A stretch of 64,000 bases of DNA from Acheta domesticus (Eukaryota; Arthropoda; Insecta; Orthoptera; Gryllidae), in contig JAHLJT010002630.1 in assembly GCA_031308135.1 (NCBI GenBank), positions 102,857,750 through 102,921,749 on the forward strand, read 5' to 3'. A program made the position numbers and the translations under genes. The notes below the pieces were generated by a model. That model was given only the letters and a program-made list of their open reading frames with translations, had not been told where the DNA came from and did not search any database. Positions within the stretch are counted from its first letter, which is position 1, and every line of letters starts with the position of its first letter. This document shows positions 1 to 11,030 of the stretch, piece after piece.

Positions 1-123
1 TTATTAAAATACCTTTATCTTAGTATATACTTTTCTGTGTACTTAATATACAGACCAGAATTAAACATTATAGTTCTCATAATCCTATTATTTACAACGA
101 TATCCATATCAATATGAAACGTA

Positions 124-303
124 TATCGTCTCCGATATTATTTCAGTATTATATCTTCTCTTTGCGGCTCTACCACGCAACCAATCTTTATAAATGAGGT
201 CTCTAAAGAAAGAGAATTTCAAGGAGACATGACGCATTGCATTTTGATTTTAAAAAATATGAAGGATTTGTTTAAAAACGCATCTAAATATTCATGTCAA
301 ATA
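124..303 (+). repeat. Interspersed repeat X, copy 1
   Basis: About 180 bp that aligns base for base, with scattered differences, to 24418-24598. Shared landmarks are ATCGTCTCC, CACGCAACCAATCTTTA and AAATATTCATGT. The 73-codon reading frame starting at 229 begins inside the repeat and has no family resemblance I recognise, so it is not annotated as a gene. The element class is unknown. Confidence 0.75.
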
Positions 304-2580
304 CACTTTCTAGTCTTCTCCGTGTTTTCTGAATCCAGAGTGACGGAATTGTCCCCTCATAGCACTGCACTAATAGCACAAATTGTTTCGAATCCTGGGG
401 TTTTCTCCAGAACGGAAGACCTTTTTTTCTTCACTCGATCCCCCTATTGACCCTCGAATGATAAAGGAACAGTTTTTAAAGAAGCGTCTGCTGATTGGGT
501 AATTTCAAAGCTACCAGAAAGTTTCAGGGAAGATGTTCACAAAAATTTAATTGTAGTGCTTACTGAAAAAGGGGGGCAATATAGTTGTTCAGCTTTTGAA
601 TATCAAACAATTGCTTCGATGTGCCTATAGATGCTGCAGCTTCAGAATCATATTGATGTATAACTTGTATTTCAAAATCAAAATTTTGAGTATTGTAGCT
701 CATAGCGTCAATTCAGGTGCCCCATATCGTTAATCCTTTTTTGTATTGGAAATTAATGCGTCAACTTTATCAAACTGAGATCTAATCAGTTCTGCAAACG
801 CAACGAATGCACAAGATAGGTTAGAAGTAGTAATTTTAGAAAAATACCCTCAGGGCTTCTGCTGTCTTGCACATGTACGGCGCTGCACTAGTACCGGGAG
901 GAAGACATTATGTTTAACTTAATTAGGCCACAAAAATTCCGTTGTATCGTTAAAACGTTTTGTAATAGGTTGATGGTTGCATTTGGGTAACACTTCTCAA
1001 GTTAACAAAATAAGACTTACACTTTTGAACGTTCATTAGACCTATGACAACTTTGCCAATATGATTTCCTTGTACATCAGTTCCAAGATGAGATTTTACT
1101 TAAGATTTTCGGTCCAAAGACATAATTTACGAACAATGGTAGAGGGACGCATGTAAAAATCAGCCAAAAAAAATGTCAAAGGCCTTTCTTGAGCTGGTGC
1201 GTGTAGTTTCTGGTGAAGGGTATCAAGGTTAAAGGACACCTCTAAAATATGCGAAGTGGGTGCGCGATATCGCCTGCTAAAGATATCATTTTCACAAACC
1301 AAACTTCCTTTCTGTTCTCCGCGATACTCGCGCTGAAAACTAACAGAACAGAAGAAATGGATGACATCGTAGCCTTCCCCTTTTACTTCCAATACCGTTG
1401 GCATTTATGGATACACTCATTTCAGCGCGTAATGCTCATAATCATTTTAGAGAGGAGGCTACAGAAAAAATGTTTGATAATGCTGAATTGTTTGTTTGGA
1501 TGATTCTTTATCAAAAACAGATCGGAAAAATAAAGAAAACAATTTTTTTAAATGTAGGATAAAGGAAAAATTCAGTAATATGTAAAAATATGTTCATTTG
1601 TGTAAAATATGTAAATATATGTAATTTCGGGCAAAATATGTAAATATATGTACTAAAAACTCAACGTTTTTGGTCACAAACCGATGTGAAACGTGAATAT
1701 ATCGTTGATTGGACTTGCTGGAGTTACCTTAGGAAAATATGTAATTACATAATTATCCGGGCCCTAATAATAAGTTTTAATTGCATTTTTGTTTACACCG
1801 CAAGCGAAACATCGATTAAATTAGCTGCGGAGTAAGTGCACGTGAAATAAAATATAATTTCATAAAAAAATTTATTGATCGGTATTACGAATTGCCTAGA
1901 ACAAAAATTAACGAAATTATTGAATTGGAAAATATGGACAACATTGTCAGTTGGTCTGTGCGTAAATGAAGTTAGCACGGTCACTTTTCTACAAGTTGTC
2001 AAGAACAAAATTTAGTTTAAAATACTGTCAATTTTTAAAATTGGTTAAAATGTAAAGAAGTAAATTTTTATTTTGGCGCGACACGAATTTACAATTTATT
2101 AATTCCATTTTTTTAAATATTTTATTTTTGTGAAATGAAAATTAAATTTATAACATCACAGATGCTTTAGGGAAAAAACGCCATTTGATCTAATAATACA
2201 ATTGTGATCTATTTGGTTCTTGATTAATAAAGAGAGTATAATATATTACACTAAGTTAATACATTATAATTGAAATATTTTTAATTATACTTCTTGAAAA
2301 ATAATGCTTGACTTAAAACTTAATATAGAAAATCTTCCAGAAAAAAAGAATTCTTAAGTTTAGACCTGCCAGTTTTTTTTAAAGAGGACTCTTAATCATT
2401 GCACAGGAGAAACTTTATGTGGAAACAAAATGTGCTAGTACCCAAACTCATGTAGGCGATATAATTTAATCATAATTCGTCACTTCCACACGAATAGTGC
2501 CAATAGTTTGTACATTTTCCAAAGAGGACGTATACATGTTAAACATTAAACTTTTCTTTAATGTTGGCCATTAACATTGA
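304..2580. other. No recognisable gene; decayed AT-rich sequence
   Basis: About 480-630 reads for some 45 codons as protein-like sequence on the plus strand (EASADWVISKLPESFREDV...) and then stops, so it looks like an eroded coding remnant of unknown family. A 102-codon minus-strand frame at 1096-1404 contains TLHQKLHAPAQERPLTFF; it looks protein-like but I do not recognise it. Around 1570-1660 the phrase AAATATGTAAATATATGTA is repeated in tandem. The remainder is AT-rich with no signal I can support. Confidence 0.4.
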
Positions 2581-2589
2581 ACTTTTATC

Positions 2590-5255
2590 ATGGAACGTAT
2601 CTACTTTTCAGTGATAAGTACGTACACCACGAAGCGTTCCATCAAAACCAAAAAAGAATCTGGTGCTGCTGGTCGAAAAAGACGACAGTTGGAAGAACAA
2701 GAGGATAAGAAATATAGAAAGTTATTTCTGACATTTCTTGACAAAACTAAAACAGATAGTGCATCATGTTCTATAGAGTCCCCTGTGGCACCCCAAAATT
2801 CGTCAGAATCTGAAGATGAATTAAGTACATATGTGTCGGAGACCGATCATGCATCAAACGAATTTGAGACTACACCTACCTATGTTATAGGAAATGCCAA
2901 ATCCACAATACATGAGGAAACCATCGATGAGTCTTTAATTAATAATGCAATACTTAGCAATGTTCCATTTGGGAAACTAGATATTATTAAAGATTCTCAA
3001 TCTGTTATACCAGATTTCATTAAGCAACATGATATTGGTCTTTTAGAGTTTGATAAAGATACTGGAAAACCAATTATTTCGGATTCACTAAAAATACAGA
3101 TAATAAAGCTTACTTGGAAATATTTTCACAACAGTGATGGACCGTTTTTACCAACAAACAACCGTGCAATGAATAAATCTTGGTTCAAAAGGACACTGGG
3201 AAACTGCGTGGAGAAGTAATAACACGCTCATGGTTAGTCTATTCTCCCTCTAAAAATTCGGCATTTTGTTTATGTTGTCTAATGTTTTCTCGTTCTGATC
3301 ACCGATCAACATTAGAACAGGAAAGTGGATTTACTCAGTGGAAGTCATTTGAGAGAATAAAAATTCATGAAAATGCTAAAAATGACCGTGAATGTTTTAC
3401 ACAGTGGAAAGAAATGGAGAGAAACTTTGCAGCAAATGATGGTATAATAGATGCAAAACCTCAATCGCTGTTTGAAAGGAAAAACAAAAATGGCGTGATG
3501 TACTGGAAAGAATACTTCACTGCATCAAATATCTAACAACACAAAATCTGGCTTTACGAGGACAGAGAATCGCTTCAATCAGGTGATGATTCTAACACGG
3601 GTAATTTTCTGGTATTAGTGAAATTACTTGCTATTTACGATCCTGTCATGAAAGAACACATCACTACCGCTGAGAAACATCCTGGGTCCACAACATATTT
3701 TTCTCCTAGTGTTCAAAATGAGTTTATCCATTTGATGACATCGACCGTTCGCCAAAGTTTGCTGGAACGTATTCGAAAAGCAAAATACTTCGGTATTATG
3801 TTTGATTTAACACCTGACAGAGAGCGCCATGAGCAATTGTCAGAAATAGATATGTTGATATTGATTTTGAGAAAAAAACTGTCCGTGTTCGAGAATCCTT
3901 CCTTGGTTTAATCACAATAAGCTTGAAAAATGCTGAAAGCCTTGCTTAATGTATCGTCCAGCAATTGGAAAAAGATAAAATGGGGTTACAAGATTGTCGG
4001 TCACAATGTTATGATAATGCTGCTGTGATGGCTGGAATTAACACAAGCGTCCAGCAAAGAATACGCGAAAAAAACAATCTAGCCATGTTTCTCGATTGTG
4101 ATAATCACTCCCTTAACTTGGTCGGCGTACATGCAGCGAAGCAAGAAGTATTAATGGTCATATTTTTCGGAACTTTTGAAGTTCTATATGTATTCTTTTC
4201 ATCATCTACAACACGCTGGGAACAATTGAAAAATGCTGTGCCAGTGGTTCTTTGGTCAGAATCTTCTACCAGATGTAGTGCACGGGTAGAAGCTGTAAAA
4301 CCTGTTAACAACCTCCTCGACAAAATACTTGAAGTTCTCCAAAATATGACTGAAAACTCAAACGAGACCAGTGAGAAAAGACGTGATGCCCGTCAATTAT
4401 ACATTCGTATGCTAGCTCACGACTTTCTGATTTTACTAGTATTTTGGAATGAAATACTCATTAAAATTGATCGTGTACCAAAGAGACTTCAGGATCCAAA
4501 AATAAATTTTCGCGATGCCGCTCTTGATTTAAAAGCTCTTCAAAATTATTTTCATGATGAAAGGGAAGTGTTGGTATCTGAATCACTTGAAAAAGGGCTT
4601 AATCTGTGTCAAGAATGTGATGCATTAATTGAACGACGATCAAGAGGAAAGAAAAAATGGAAGAGAATCATCGGATGACATTGCTTTAACAGCTAAACAA
4701 GAAATTGAAAGTCATGAAGGCAACAGTTGACCGTCTTTGCAGCGAAATGAATGGAAGGTTCACCCGCTTACAAGACACTGACGAAATATTTGGTTTCTTG
4801 CTCGATATTGAGGGTCTATGTTACAAAGCAGATATAAAAGGAATCAAACAAAATGTACAAACTTCGCCACGTTCTAAAGCAGCGATGTTAATGGAGAACA
4901 GCTGTACGAAGAAATTATTGATTGCAGAATGCTTCTATCAGTTCGATCTAATATTAAAATATCACGGCCTGAAGAACTTCTTCAATTCAATGTTGAATAC
5001 AGAGACGAGAGTGTTTTTCCAAATGTACGCATCGCAATTCAAATTCTGTTAACTGTTGCTGTTTCTATTGCAAGTTGCGAGAGATCTTTTAGCAAATTAA
5101 AATTGATACTGTCCTATTTAAGAGCTCCAATGAGATACGAGATTGTATGATCTTGCTCTATTAAGTATAGAAAGAGAAGAAGCTGAGAACATTGACCTTG
5201 ATTCTGTCATCGATGAATTTGCGACAGTGAAATCAAGTAAAGCGCACTTCTAGAC
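2590..5255 (+). pseudogene. hAT-type transposase, ZMYM1/TTF-type, broken (copy 1)
   Basis: Decayed DNA transposase of the hAT superfamily, the type often annotated as zinc finger MYM-type protein 1-like. Order on the plus strand: a basic N-terminus (SGAAGRKRRQLEEQEDKK, from about 2660); a TTF-type zinc-finger region (SWLVYSPSKNSAFCLCCLMF, about 3228-3290); a DUF4371-like segment (YDPVMKEHITTAEKHPGS, about 3630); the catalytic-core phrase CRSQCYDNAAVMAGI then CDNHSLNLVGVHAAKQ (about 3990-4145); and the C-terminal dimerisation motif SCERSFSKLK (about 5078). The span of about 885 codons is close to a full family protein. The frame is broken near 3215, at the stop 3534-3536, near 3563 (2-bp loss against copy 2), at 3909, at 4676 and near 5050, so no functional product is expected. 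The ATG at 2590 may not be the original start, because copy 2 only aligns from about 2651. Terminal inverted repeats were not identified. Confidence 0.88.
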
Positions 5256-5345
5256 CACACAAAAATTAAGATATTTTCGCTTTTGTGAATATCATGGTTT
5301 TATTGTAATAGGTTATCTGAGTGCCATAATAAGTCATCATTAAAC

Positions 5346-5693
5346 TAGTGCTACCGAATGGCACAGACTTACTCGTATTAGTTTTCTATTTTCTTTGGTC
5401 TGGCCTAGCTATTCGGAGTTGCCACATACTCTTCCCAGCTGCCATCTATCGCTGCCCAAAGTACAATATTTTCAAATATTCTCAATTTCTCGGTATCCTA
5501 ATGATATAACCGAAATATTACTTTAAAAATATGAAAGAAGAGTAAAACCTCGTCCTAAATGGCAATATTCATTGAAAAATTTGGAGCCGTTTTTAAGGAA
5601 ATGGCTTTTAAGCGTTACTGTAAATGCAAAATTTAATGCTCTTTTTCACAGAAAATCGGTATATACGTATGTATACGAGGAAGTAAAAGAGAT
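5346..5693 (+). mobile_element. Family M non-autonomous element, short copy A
   Basis: Starts with the family head (CTAGTGCTACCGAATGGCACAGACTT), runs through the conserved phrases CTAGCTATTCGGAGTTGCCACA and AGCTGCCATCTATCG, and ends with a terminal motif related to GTATACGTACGTATACGGGAAAGTAAA. It lacks the roughly 1.2 kb interior of the long copies, so it is an internally deleted derivative. It carries no coding sequence. Confidence 0.8.
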
Positions 5694-6540
5694 GTTTATA
5701 GAAATATGTTTCGAAAGGTAACAATGGAAATCAGCATTGGCTGTATAATTTACAAATAACGAGAAATTAATGGGACAGGAAGGATGATAACAAGACAGGG
5801 GAAAATAGTCTGAATTTTAACAGTGAATTAGCAATGGCACGAGAGAAATTTCCATTAGGATAATTGGAATTAAAGAATTATAAGGAGACCTAATATCAAG
5901 GAGTAAAGAGAGTGAGGTGCAAATATGTGATTATCCAATCAGGAGAAGCATGGACATTAGACAACGAGGAGAAAGGCGCAAGAAAAACCAACAAGGGACG
6001 AGTTCGAGTCGATACTGCGCATCTGGAAGACAAGTGAACGGCGCGGATTACAAACGGCCGGAACAGAACAGCTTGGACTTTGGTCGCGAGCAGACGGGTT
6101 GTAACGAGGTAATGGAGGCAGAACACCGTTGTAGTTGGTCGTGAGCACACCTGTGGTAAAAAGTAAAACGTGCGTAGATGTGACCGCGTATAATTTGAGA
6201 AATAATTTTCATGAGACTAATATTGAAGTTTTTGGAGAATTGATGGACGCAAGAATTGCACCGAACGGGATCCGGCGACACGTGGGATGCCATCGCCGAT
6301 GGTCGGAGAAAAACAAGGAAAAACCATCGTTCAAGTATGCTGAGGAAACGGAGAGGGAAGAGAGTATTCATTAATAATATTTCTAATAAGTAAGAAGACC
6401 AAGTTCTGTCATTAGTTTTAGAAGTTCAGATAAATTTGACGATAACAAAAGTTAACATGGCCATGTGTGAATGTAGAAATCAAGGAGTGTGTGATTGTAA
6501 ATACGGTGTAAATAAGAGGAGGTGATTGATGAAATATTTG
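5694..6540. other. No recognisable gene
   Basis: Moderately GC-balanced DNA with several overlapping short frames on both strands (5896-6374). None has a recognisable motif, and the overlaps look like chance openness in purine-rich sequence. The end (about 6500-6540) lies next to the 3' tail of the minus-strand LINE fragment. Confidence 0.4.
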
Positions 6541-7110
6541 TCATCTTTTGTGTTGTGTATTGTATTTCTTTGTAACACAAGAAATTATCATCATCATCAT
6601 TCTAAAGGCCAAAAAGTGCCTTGTCGCTGCCGCCATGACAGTCTGTCCTTCGCTGTCCTCTTCATCACTGCGTAGTTTTTGAAATGCAGTTCGATTTGAA
6701 GTTGTTTTAAAATTTATATTTTGTCTCCCTCTTCCTCTTTTCCCAACTATTTGACAGTCTAAAATTGTGTATAAGAATTGATTATTTCTAAAAATGTGTC
6801 CAAAGAATTTTGCTTTCCTGTTCCAAATGGTTTTTAGTAGAGATCTCTTCTCCTTCACTTTCTCTAAAATTACGTTATTTGAAATTTTTTTCAGTCCAGG
6901 AAACCTTCAGTTGTTTTCGTCACAACCACATCTCACAAGCTTCTAAACGACTACTGTCAGTTTGTAAAACCCTTCATCTTTCACATACGTATAACAGGAC
7001 ACTCCAGCCAACTTTTCAGAAATTTCTTTCTAATATCCAAATTTAGGTTGGTATTTGTGAGCAAATTTATTTTGTTTAGGAACGACTTCTTTGCTAGTGT
7101 AATTCGCTTT
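6541..7110 (-). pseudogene. LINE reverse transcriptase C-terminus, degraded
   Basis: Minus-strand remnant of the C-terminal part of a non-LTR retrotransposon polyprotein. The 6541-6858 frame contains KTIWNRKAKFFGHIFRNNQF followed by GKRGRGRQ. This matches the xRRxxFLGHxxRHxx...GKRGRGRP pattern found downstream of the RT domain in many arthropod LINEs. Upstream on the same strand (6858-7110), pieces resembling EAFEMWCWRRMLKVSWTDK can be read with stops and frame changes. A short (ATG)n run at about 6585-6602 lies near the 3' end, as in several LINE families. The clade (RTE-like or another) cannot be fixed from this short piece. Confidence 0.75.
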
Positions 7111-8144
7111 CTTATTTAAACCAAATAAAAAGAGCCTGAAATTATAAATGTTTTTGAGAAGGAGAATCTGTTTTTCATTTCGTAGGGGTTTTATTCCAAA
7201 GATTCAAATAAATATTATAGAAAAGGGAATACTGTCGTAACATTTCGTCACAGTAATTCCATATAGACGGTTCTATCGACCCACAAAAATAAATTTTGTG
7301 TAGCTCGCAACAATCCCCCTCAGGTTTGATAGCGTAAATAAACTAGGAACTGCTGTGTGCATAAAGGGGGAGTGTAGCGGGGGATAACCCAGTTGAAAAT
7401 ACGGGTTATCATGTATTAAATAAATTAGAGAATAGTTGGGAAAATTGGAAAGAAAATAAATAAAAATTATTTAATATTAAATATTTATAAATAAATAGAG
7501 TTATAATTTAATATTAAATATTAATTAATTAAATATTACTAAAACTACTGTTCAAAGGAGATCCTTTTCAGTATTTGTATAAGTAATAAGTATTCTTATT
7601 AAGAGTTGTCATTTTGGTTTATATAGTCATTTTCATAAATTTATTTTTTTAAATGTTCATAAGTGTATAATATATTTTTTAAATAGTAACATTTTCGTCA
7701 TGTCATTTTATAACGAATGTAAATATATATTGATAAACATGAATTGTTATCTTCTCTTTATAGTCTCAATTTCTAAAATTAAAAAAAAGTAAATTGAAAA
7801 GAGTAAATTATTTTCGAGATAATTTTTTAATGAAACTTTTTGAAAATTAATCAGAATCTTATTGACATTTGTGCAAGCATCCTAGAACAAATAACAATCC
7901 TAATTTGAACTATCCTGATGGGGGCGCAAATTCCATGCTTGCCATGGGCGCCGGAATACCTAGATACGCCTCTGGATAGGCCGAAGGATGTTGCGCAACG
8001 TGTGGATGGACTTCACAGCGGGCGCGGCGGTGAGGGCAGAGCGTTGACAGCTGTTAGAGGCCTCGGAGCACGCGCTCCGGCGGAGGGATATATGCGGGTT
8101 GTTGGCGTCCACTTCATTCTCTCGTTGGACGTTCAAGTAGCAAG
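7111..8144. other. AT-rich spacer, then GC-rich lead-in
   Basis: 7111-7910 is very AT-rich with many homopolymer runs and nothing recognisable. From about 7918 the composition jumps to GC-rich and leads directly into repeat P (8145-8448). Long frames on both strands there follow from the GC-rich composition and carry no known motif. Confidence 0.4.
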
Positions 8145-8448
8145 GAAGTCGGCATCGCTTCAAGTGATTTCCTTCCACACGAGTGCGACCACGGGACCGC
8201 GAGTGTGTTGTCGGGCGTGTTCCCCAGTCGCGTTGCGCATTTCGAGTCTCCTCTGCAGTCGGCGTTGCCTTCGCACAAGAACAGGACGCGGATTCCGCTC
8301 TTCCTTTGTCAGAGTTCTGCACGTGAGAGCCCTGCGTCAACTTACTGTGGTAACCCTGCGGAGACGAAAGACGTCTTATATTTCTTCGGTGGTAAAGGCG
8401 GATTGATCTCGTGTTGTAGGTAAGTTGTTGCAAGAATTTCTGAAGTGC
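8145..8448 (+). repeat. Repeat P, copy 1
   Basis: GC-rich block closely matching 54380-54687. The shared core from TTGCGCATTTCGAGTCTCCT to GAATTTCTGAAGTGCA is nearly identical over about 215 bp, and the preceding 90 bp are more diverged. The block looks like a retroelement leader or LTR part, but I found no terminal dinucleotides or target duplication to define it. Confidence 0.75.
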
Positions 8449-8486
8449 AATTTAAAATAAATTAAAATTTAAATTAATTAAAATTT

Positions 8487-9408
8487 TTCTGCCGAAAATT
8501 GGACATTTTTTCGAGCAGCATTACATAACTTTCCCTATGCTACGTATATCACTCCGCGTATACGTACGTATACGGGAAAGTAGTGGTGCTACAGAATGGC
8601 ACAGACCTTCTCGTATTAGTTTTCTATTTCCTTGAGTCTTCGCTAGCTATTCGGAATTGCCACATACTCTTTCTTGCCAGCTACCATCTATCACCGCCAA
8701 AAGAACATTTTTTTGTCATTTTTTTTAATTTTTCGGTTTCCTATTGGTAGAACGAAAACATTAATTTTAGAATATGAAAGAACATAAAAAACTAATCATA
8801 AATGTCAATTTTCTTTTTTCGCCGAAAACGCCATTTTCTCTTTAACGGCACCTAATTTTTAAAAGAAAATTGCCATTTATGGCTAGGTTTTTGTGTTCTT
8901 TAATATTCTAAAATTAATGTTTTCGTTCTACCAACAGGAAACCGAAAAATTAAGAAAATGACAAAAAAATATACTTTTGGCGGTGATATATGACAGCTGG
9001 CAAGAAAGAGTTTGTGGCAATTCCGAATAGCTAGCGAAGACCCAAGGAAATAGAAAACTAATACGGTGCCATACTAATAATGTGCTATTCTGTAGCACCA
9101 CTAGTTACATTGAAGTATACGTACGTATACACGGAGTGATGTACGTAGTATAGGGAAAGTTATGTAATGCTGCGCGGAAAAATGGCCAATTTTCGGCAGA
9201 AAAATAACTCAGAAGTTTATTTTGAGTTATTTTTTTGTTTTTTTCAAAAATTAAATATTTGTAATTTTTTTGAAAGATCTCTCACATCTTTAATTTGCAC
9301 ATTACCATTAATTTGTAACATTATTATATTTGTGAGTGTAAGTGCTTCAAATAACTTCAAATAAAGTATTTTGAAAACTCAACATTTTCAAAGTACCACT
9401 AGTTACAA
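8487..9408. mobile_element. Family M palindrome (fold-back), copy B
   Basis: A long inverted repeat. The left arm, about 8487-8816, is the reverse complement of the right arm, about 8862-9205, around a loop of about 45 bp. In order the arms read: plus tail (ACTTTCCCTATGCTACG...GTATACGGGAAAGTA), plus head (GTGGTGCTACAGAATGGCAC), minus head (GCTATTCTGTAGCACCACTA), minus tail (CGTAGTATAGGGAAAGTTA). A further minus-strand interior stretch follows to about 9408, ending GTACCACTAGTTA. The whole block interrupts the P/Q repeat seen uninterrupted at 54380-55088. It is non-coding; the 9167-9364 frame is a chance frame. Confidence 0.85.
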
Positions 9409-9411
9409 TTT

Positions 9412-9572
9412 ATATAATCTATTTCTTTGTATTAGTCACGTAGAGGTTGTCCAGAGAGGAAACAACGAAACATTGAAAATAAGCTCTAGATCAATTTTAA
9501 GCATATTTTGTCTAATACACTCCTTAGATGTTTCGAATGGGTGAGCCCCAATAAGCACTTAAAGGACTGAAT
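9412..9572 (+). repeat. Repeat Q, copy 1
   Basis: Aligns to 54945-55088, sharing CTATTTCTTTGTATT, GGAAACAACGAAA, AATAAGCTC and AATAAGCACTTA. Because P and Q occur in the same order in both places, P plus Q is probably one repeat unit that copy B split here. Confidence 0.65.
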
Positions 9573-9589
9573 ACGGAAATAATAACGCT

Positions 9590-9765
9590 AAAGGTATTTA
9601 TACCGGTAAACAAATACCTTTATCTCTATTCTACCTTTATTCAAAATACCTTAACAATACCTGTATAAGACGTCAAATACCGGTATTTTTAGAGGTATTT
9701 TGCCTTTATTGGACGTGTCTATCCGTAAAATACCTCTATTTAAAGGCATTTTACCGGTATGTACC
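9590..9765. repeat. Cluster of ATACC/GGTAT motifs
   Basis: About ten occurrences of ATACC or its complement GGTAT lie within 175 bp on both strands, including the palindromes ATACCGGTAT (near 9676) and ACCGGT (near 9602 and 9753). Subterminal arrays of short transposase-binding motifs of this kind are known near hAT ends, but no element boundary is visible here, so the assignment is open. Confidence 0.5.
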
Positions 9766-9769
9766 GCGT

Positions 9770-10635
9770 GTGTGGGTTCCCGTGTTTTAATTATTCGTTA
9801 AAAACTTCAATATAGCATAGTAGACGGCGAGCTCCTTGACCGCAGAAAAGCAGTCGGCCAACGTCCACATATCAGTCGTTGTGTGTATTGAAAGGAATGC
9901 GATACGCCGGACGTGCTGCGTGGGCCGACCTGTCGCTGGCAACGGATGTTGCGCTGACTTCTGCTCGCGTTCGGAGCGGCTGCGCGGCCTCGCTCTCTCG
10001 GCGCCGTCCCACGTGGGTGCCGTCTCCGAGAAAAGTTTATAATCAGTTTCTGGGAATGGAAAGGAGAATTTTTCGTGTCAATCCTTCTGTATGATAGTTT
10101 TTAGATTTTACACTTATTTATTATTATTCGTTAAAAATGGAAATATTTGAACATATCTTTGAAATTTAAGGTGAAATGTTCTAAAACAATTTAAAAAGTA
10201 ATTGTATCTATTAATCACTAATTGCGTCCATTAATCGGGAAATATTAGAGAGAGAGACCCTCCTCATGACCGTTGCTTATTTAATCCACCGCCACACACT
10301 GGTTCGATCGTGCGAAAAACCTAGACATAGTGGCAAAATTCAAAAGTGGGCGTTCGGATTTCTGACTTATAAAATCTTGTTTGGAAGACATTGGAGCATA
10401 ATACTTCAGCCCCAGAAAGTCTTGTCAATCATTTTTGTCGTCCACAAGGTGTCGAAATGTTACAGTTCCCTCATCGACTCGAATTCATCGATTCTTGGAG
10501 ACGATATTTGTGAAATTAAGAAAACATTTTTATACATTTTTTGTGGACTCTTTTTGTATTTCCGAATAGAAGACACTTTTGGCTATTAGTTAAGTATATT
10601 TTTAAGAAAAAGTGCGTAATATTTTTATATATAAT
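9770..10635. other. GC-rich block and AT-rich spacer, no gene recognised
   Basis: 9830-10050 is a GC-rich island with open frames in two plus frames and no recognised motif. 10050-10635 is AT-rich. The 107-codon frame at 10266-10589 shows no known domain and is not supported as a gene. Confidence 0.35.
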
Positions 10636-10639
10636 GCGG

Positions 10640-10844
10640 ATGAATTTTTACCATAATTGCCATATAGGAGGATGTTTTACTCTTCATTAATATTCTAAAA
10701 GTAATATTACGAATCTACTACTAGGAAACCGAATAATGAGAAAACTTTAAGAAATGTATTGTGTGTGGCGATATATAACAGCTGGGAAGAAGATGGGGCA
10801 AGATGGTAAAGCTGGCATAGAACAAGGAAATTAGAATACTTTAC
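10640..10844 (-). mobile_element. Family M copy C, part 1 (interrupted)
   Basis: Diverged minus-strand copy of family M. Recognisable pieces are CGATATATAACAGCTGGGAAGA, equivalent to the complement of the head-side phrase AGCTGCCATCTATCG, and AACAAGGAAATTAGAAT. It stops abruptly at the Jockey insertion and resumes at 15404. Confidence 0.6.
10833..10844. repeat. Target-site duplication, left, of Jockey copy 1
   Basis: AGAATACTTTAC, repeated exactly at 15392-15403 directly after the poly-A tail. The last one or two bases could also be part of the element, since they would match by chance. Confidence 0.9.
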
Positions 10845-11030
10845 ACACTCTTAGCTCAGCAGCGGTGGTGTGCGGACGTACCCAGCTCCGCTGCTCATTC
10901 CTCGCTAGCGCTCAGTAGCGCTTGGTCGGTCTGCCAGTGAACTTAGTGCCTAGTGTTTGTGTTCCCGCAGTGCGAAGTAACAGAGACTGGTGCTCGCAGT
11001 GAACGTTTCACGCTAACGAGTAACCAGTCT
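10845..11030 (+). promoter_or_regulatory. Jockey 5' leader with candidate internal promoter
   Basis: GC-rich 186-nt leader before the first in-frame ATG of ORF1. GGACGT at 10874-10879 fits the downstream promoter element consensus RGWYVT. It would lie at +28 to +33 if transcription began at the A at 10847, in a context (ACACTC) that partly fits an insect initiator. Internal Inr plus DPE promoters are established for Jockey-type elements. Its use here is inferred. Confidence 0.45.

Noticed and set aside
10953..11030. Upstream extension of Jockey copy 1 ORF1 to 10953
   Set aside because: It begins at a GTG; the first ATG, at 11031, is a more credible start for a eukaryotic element.
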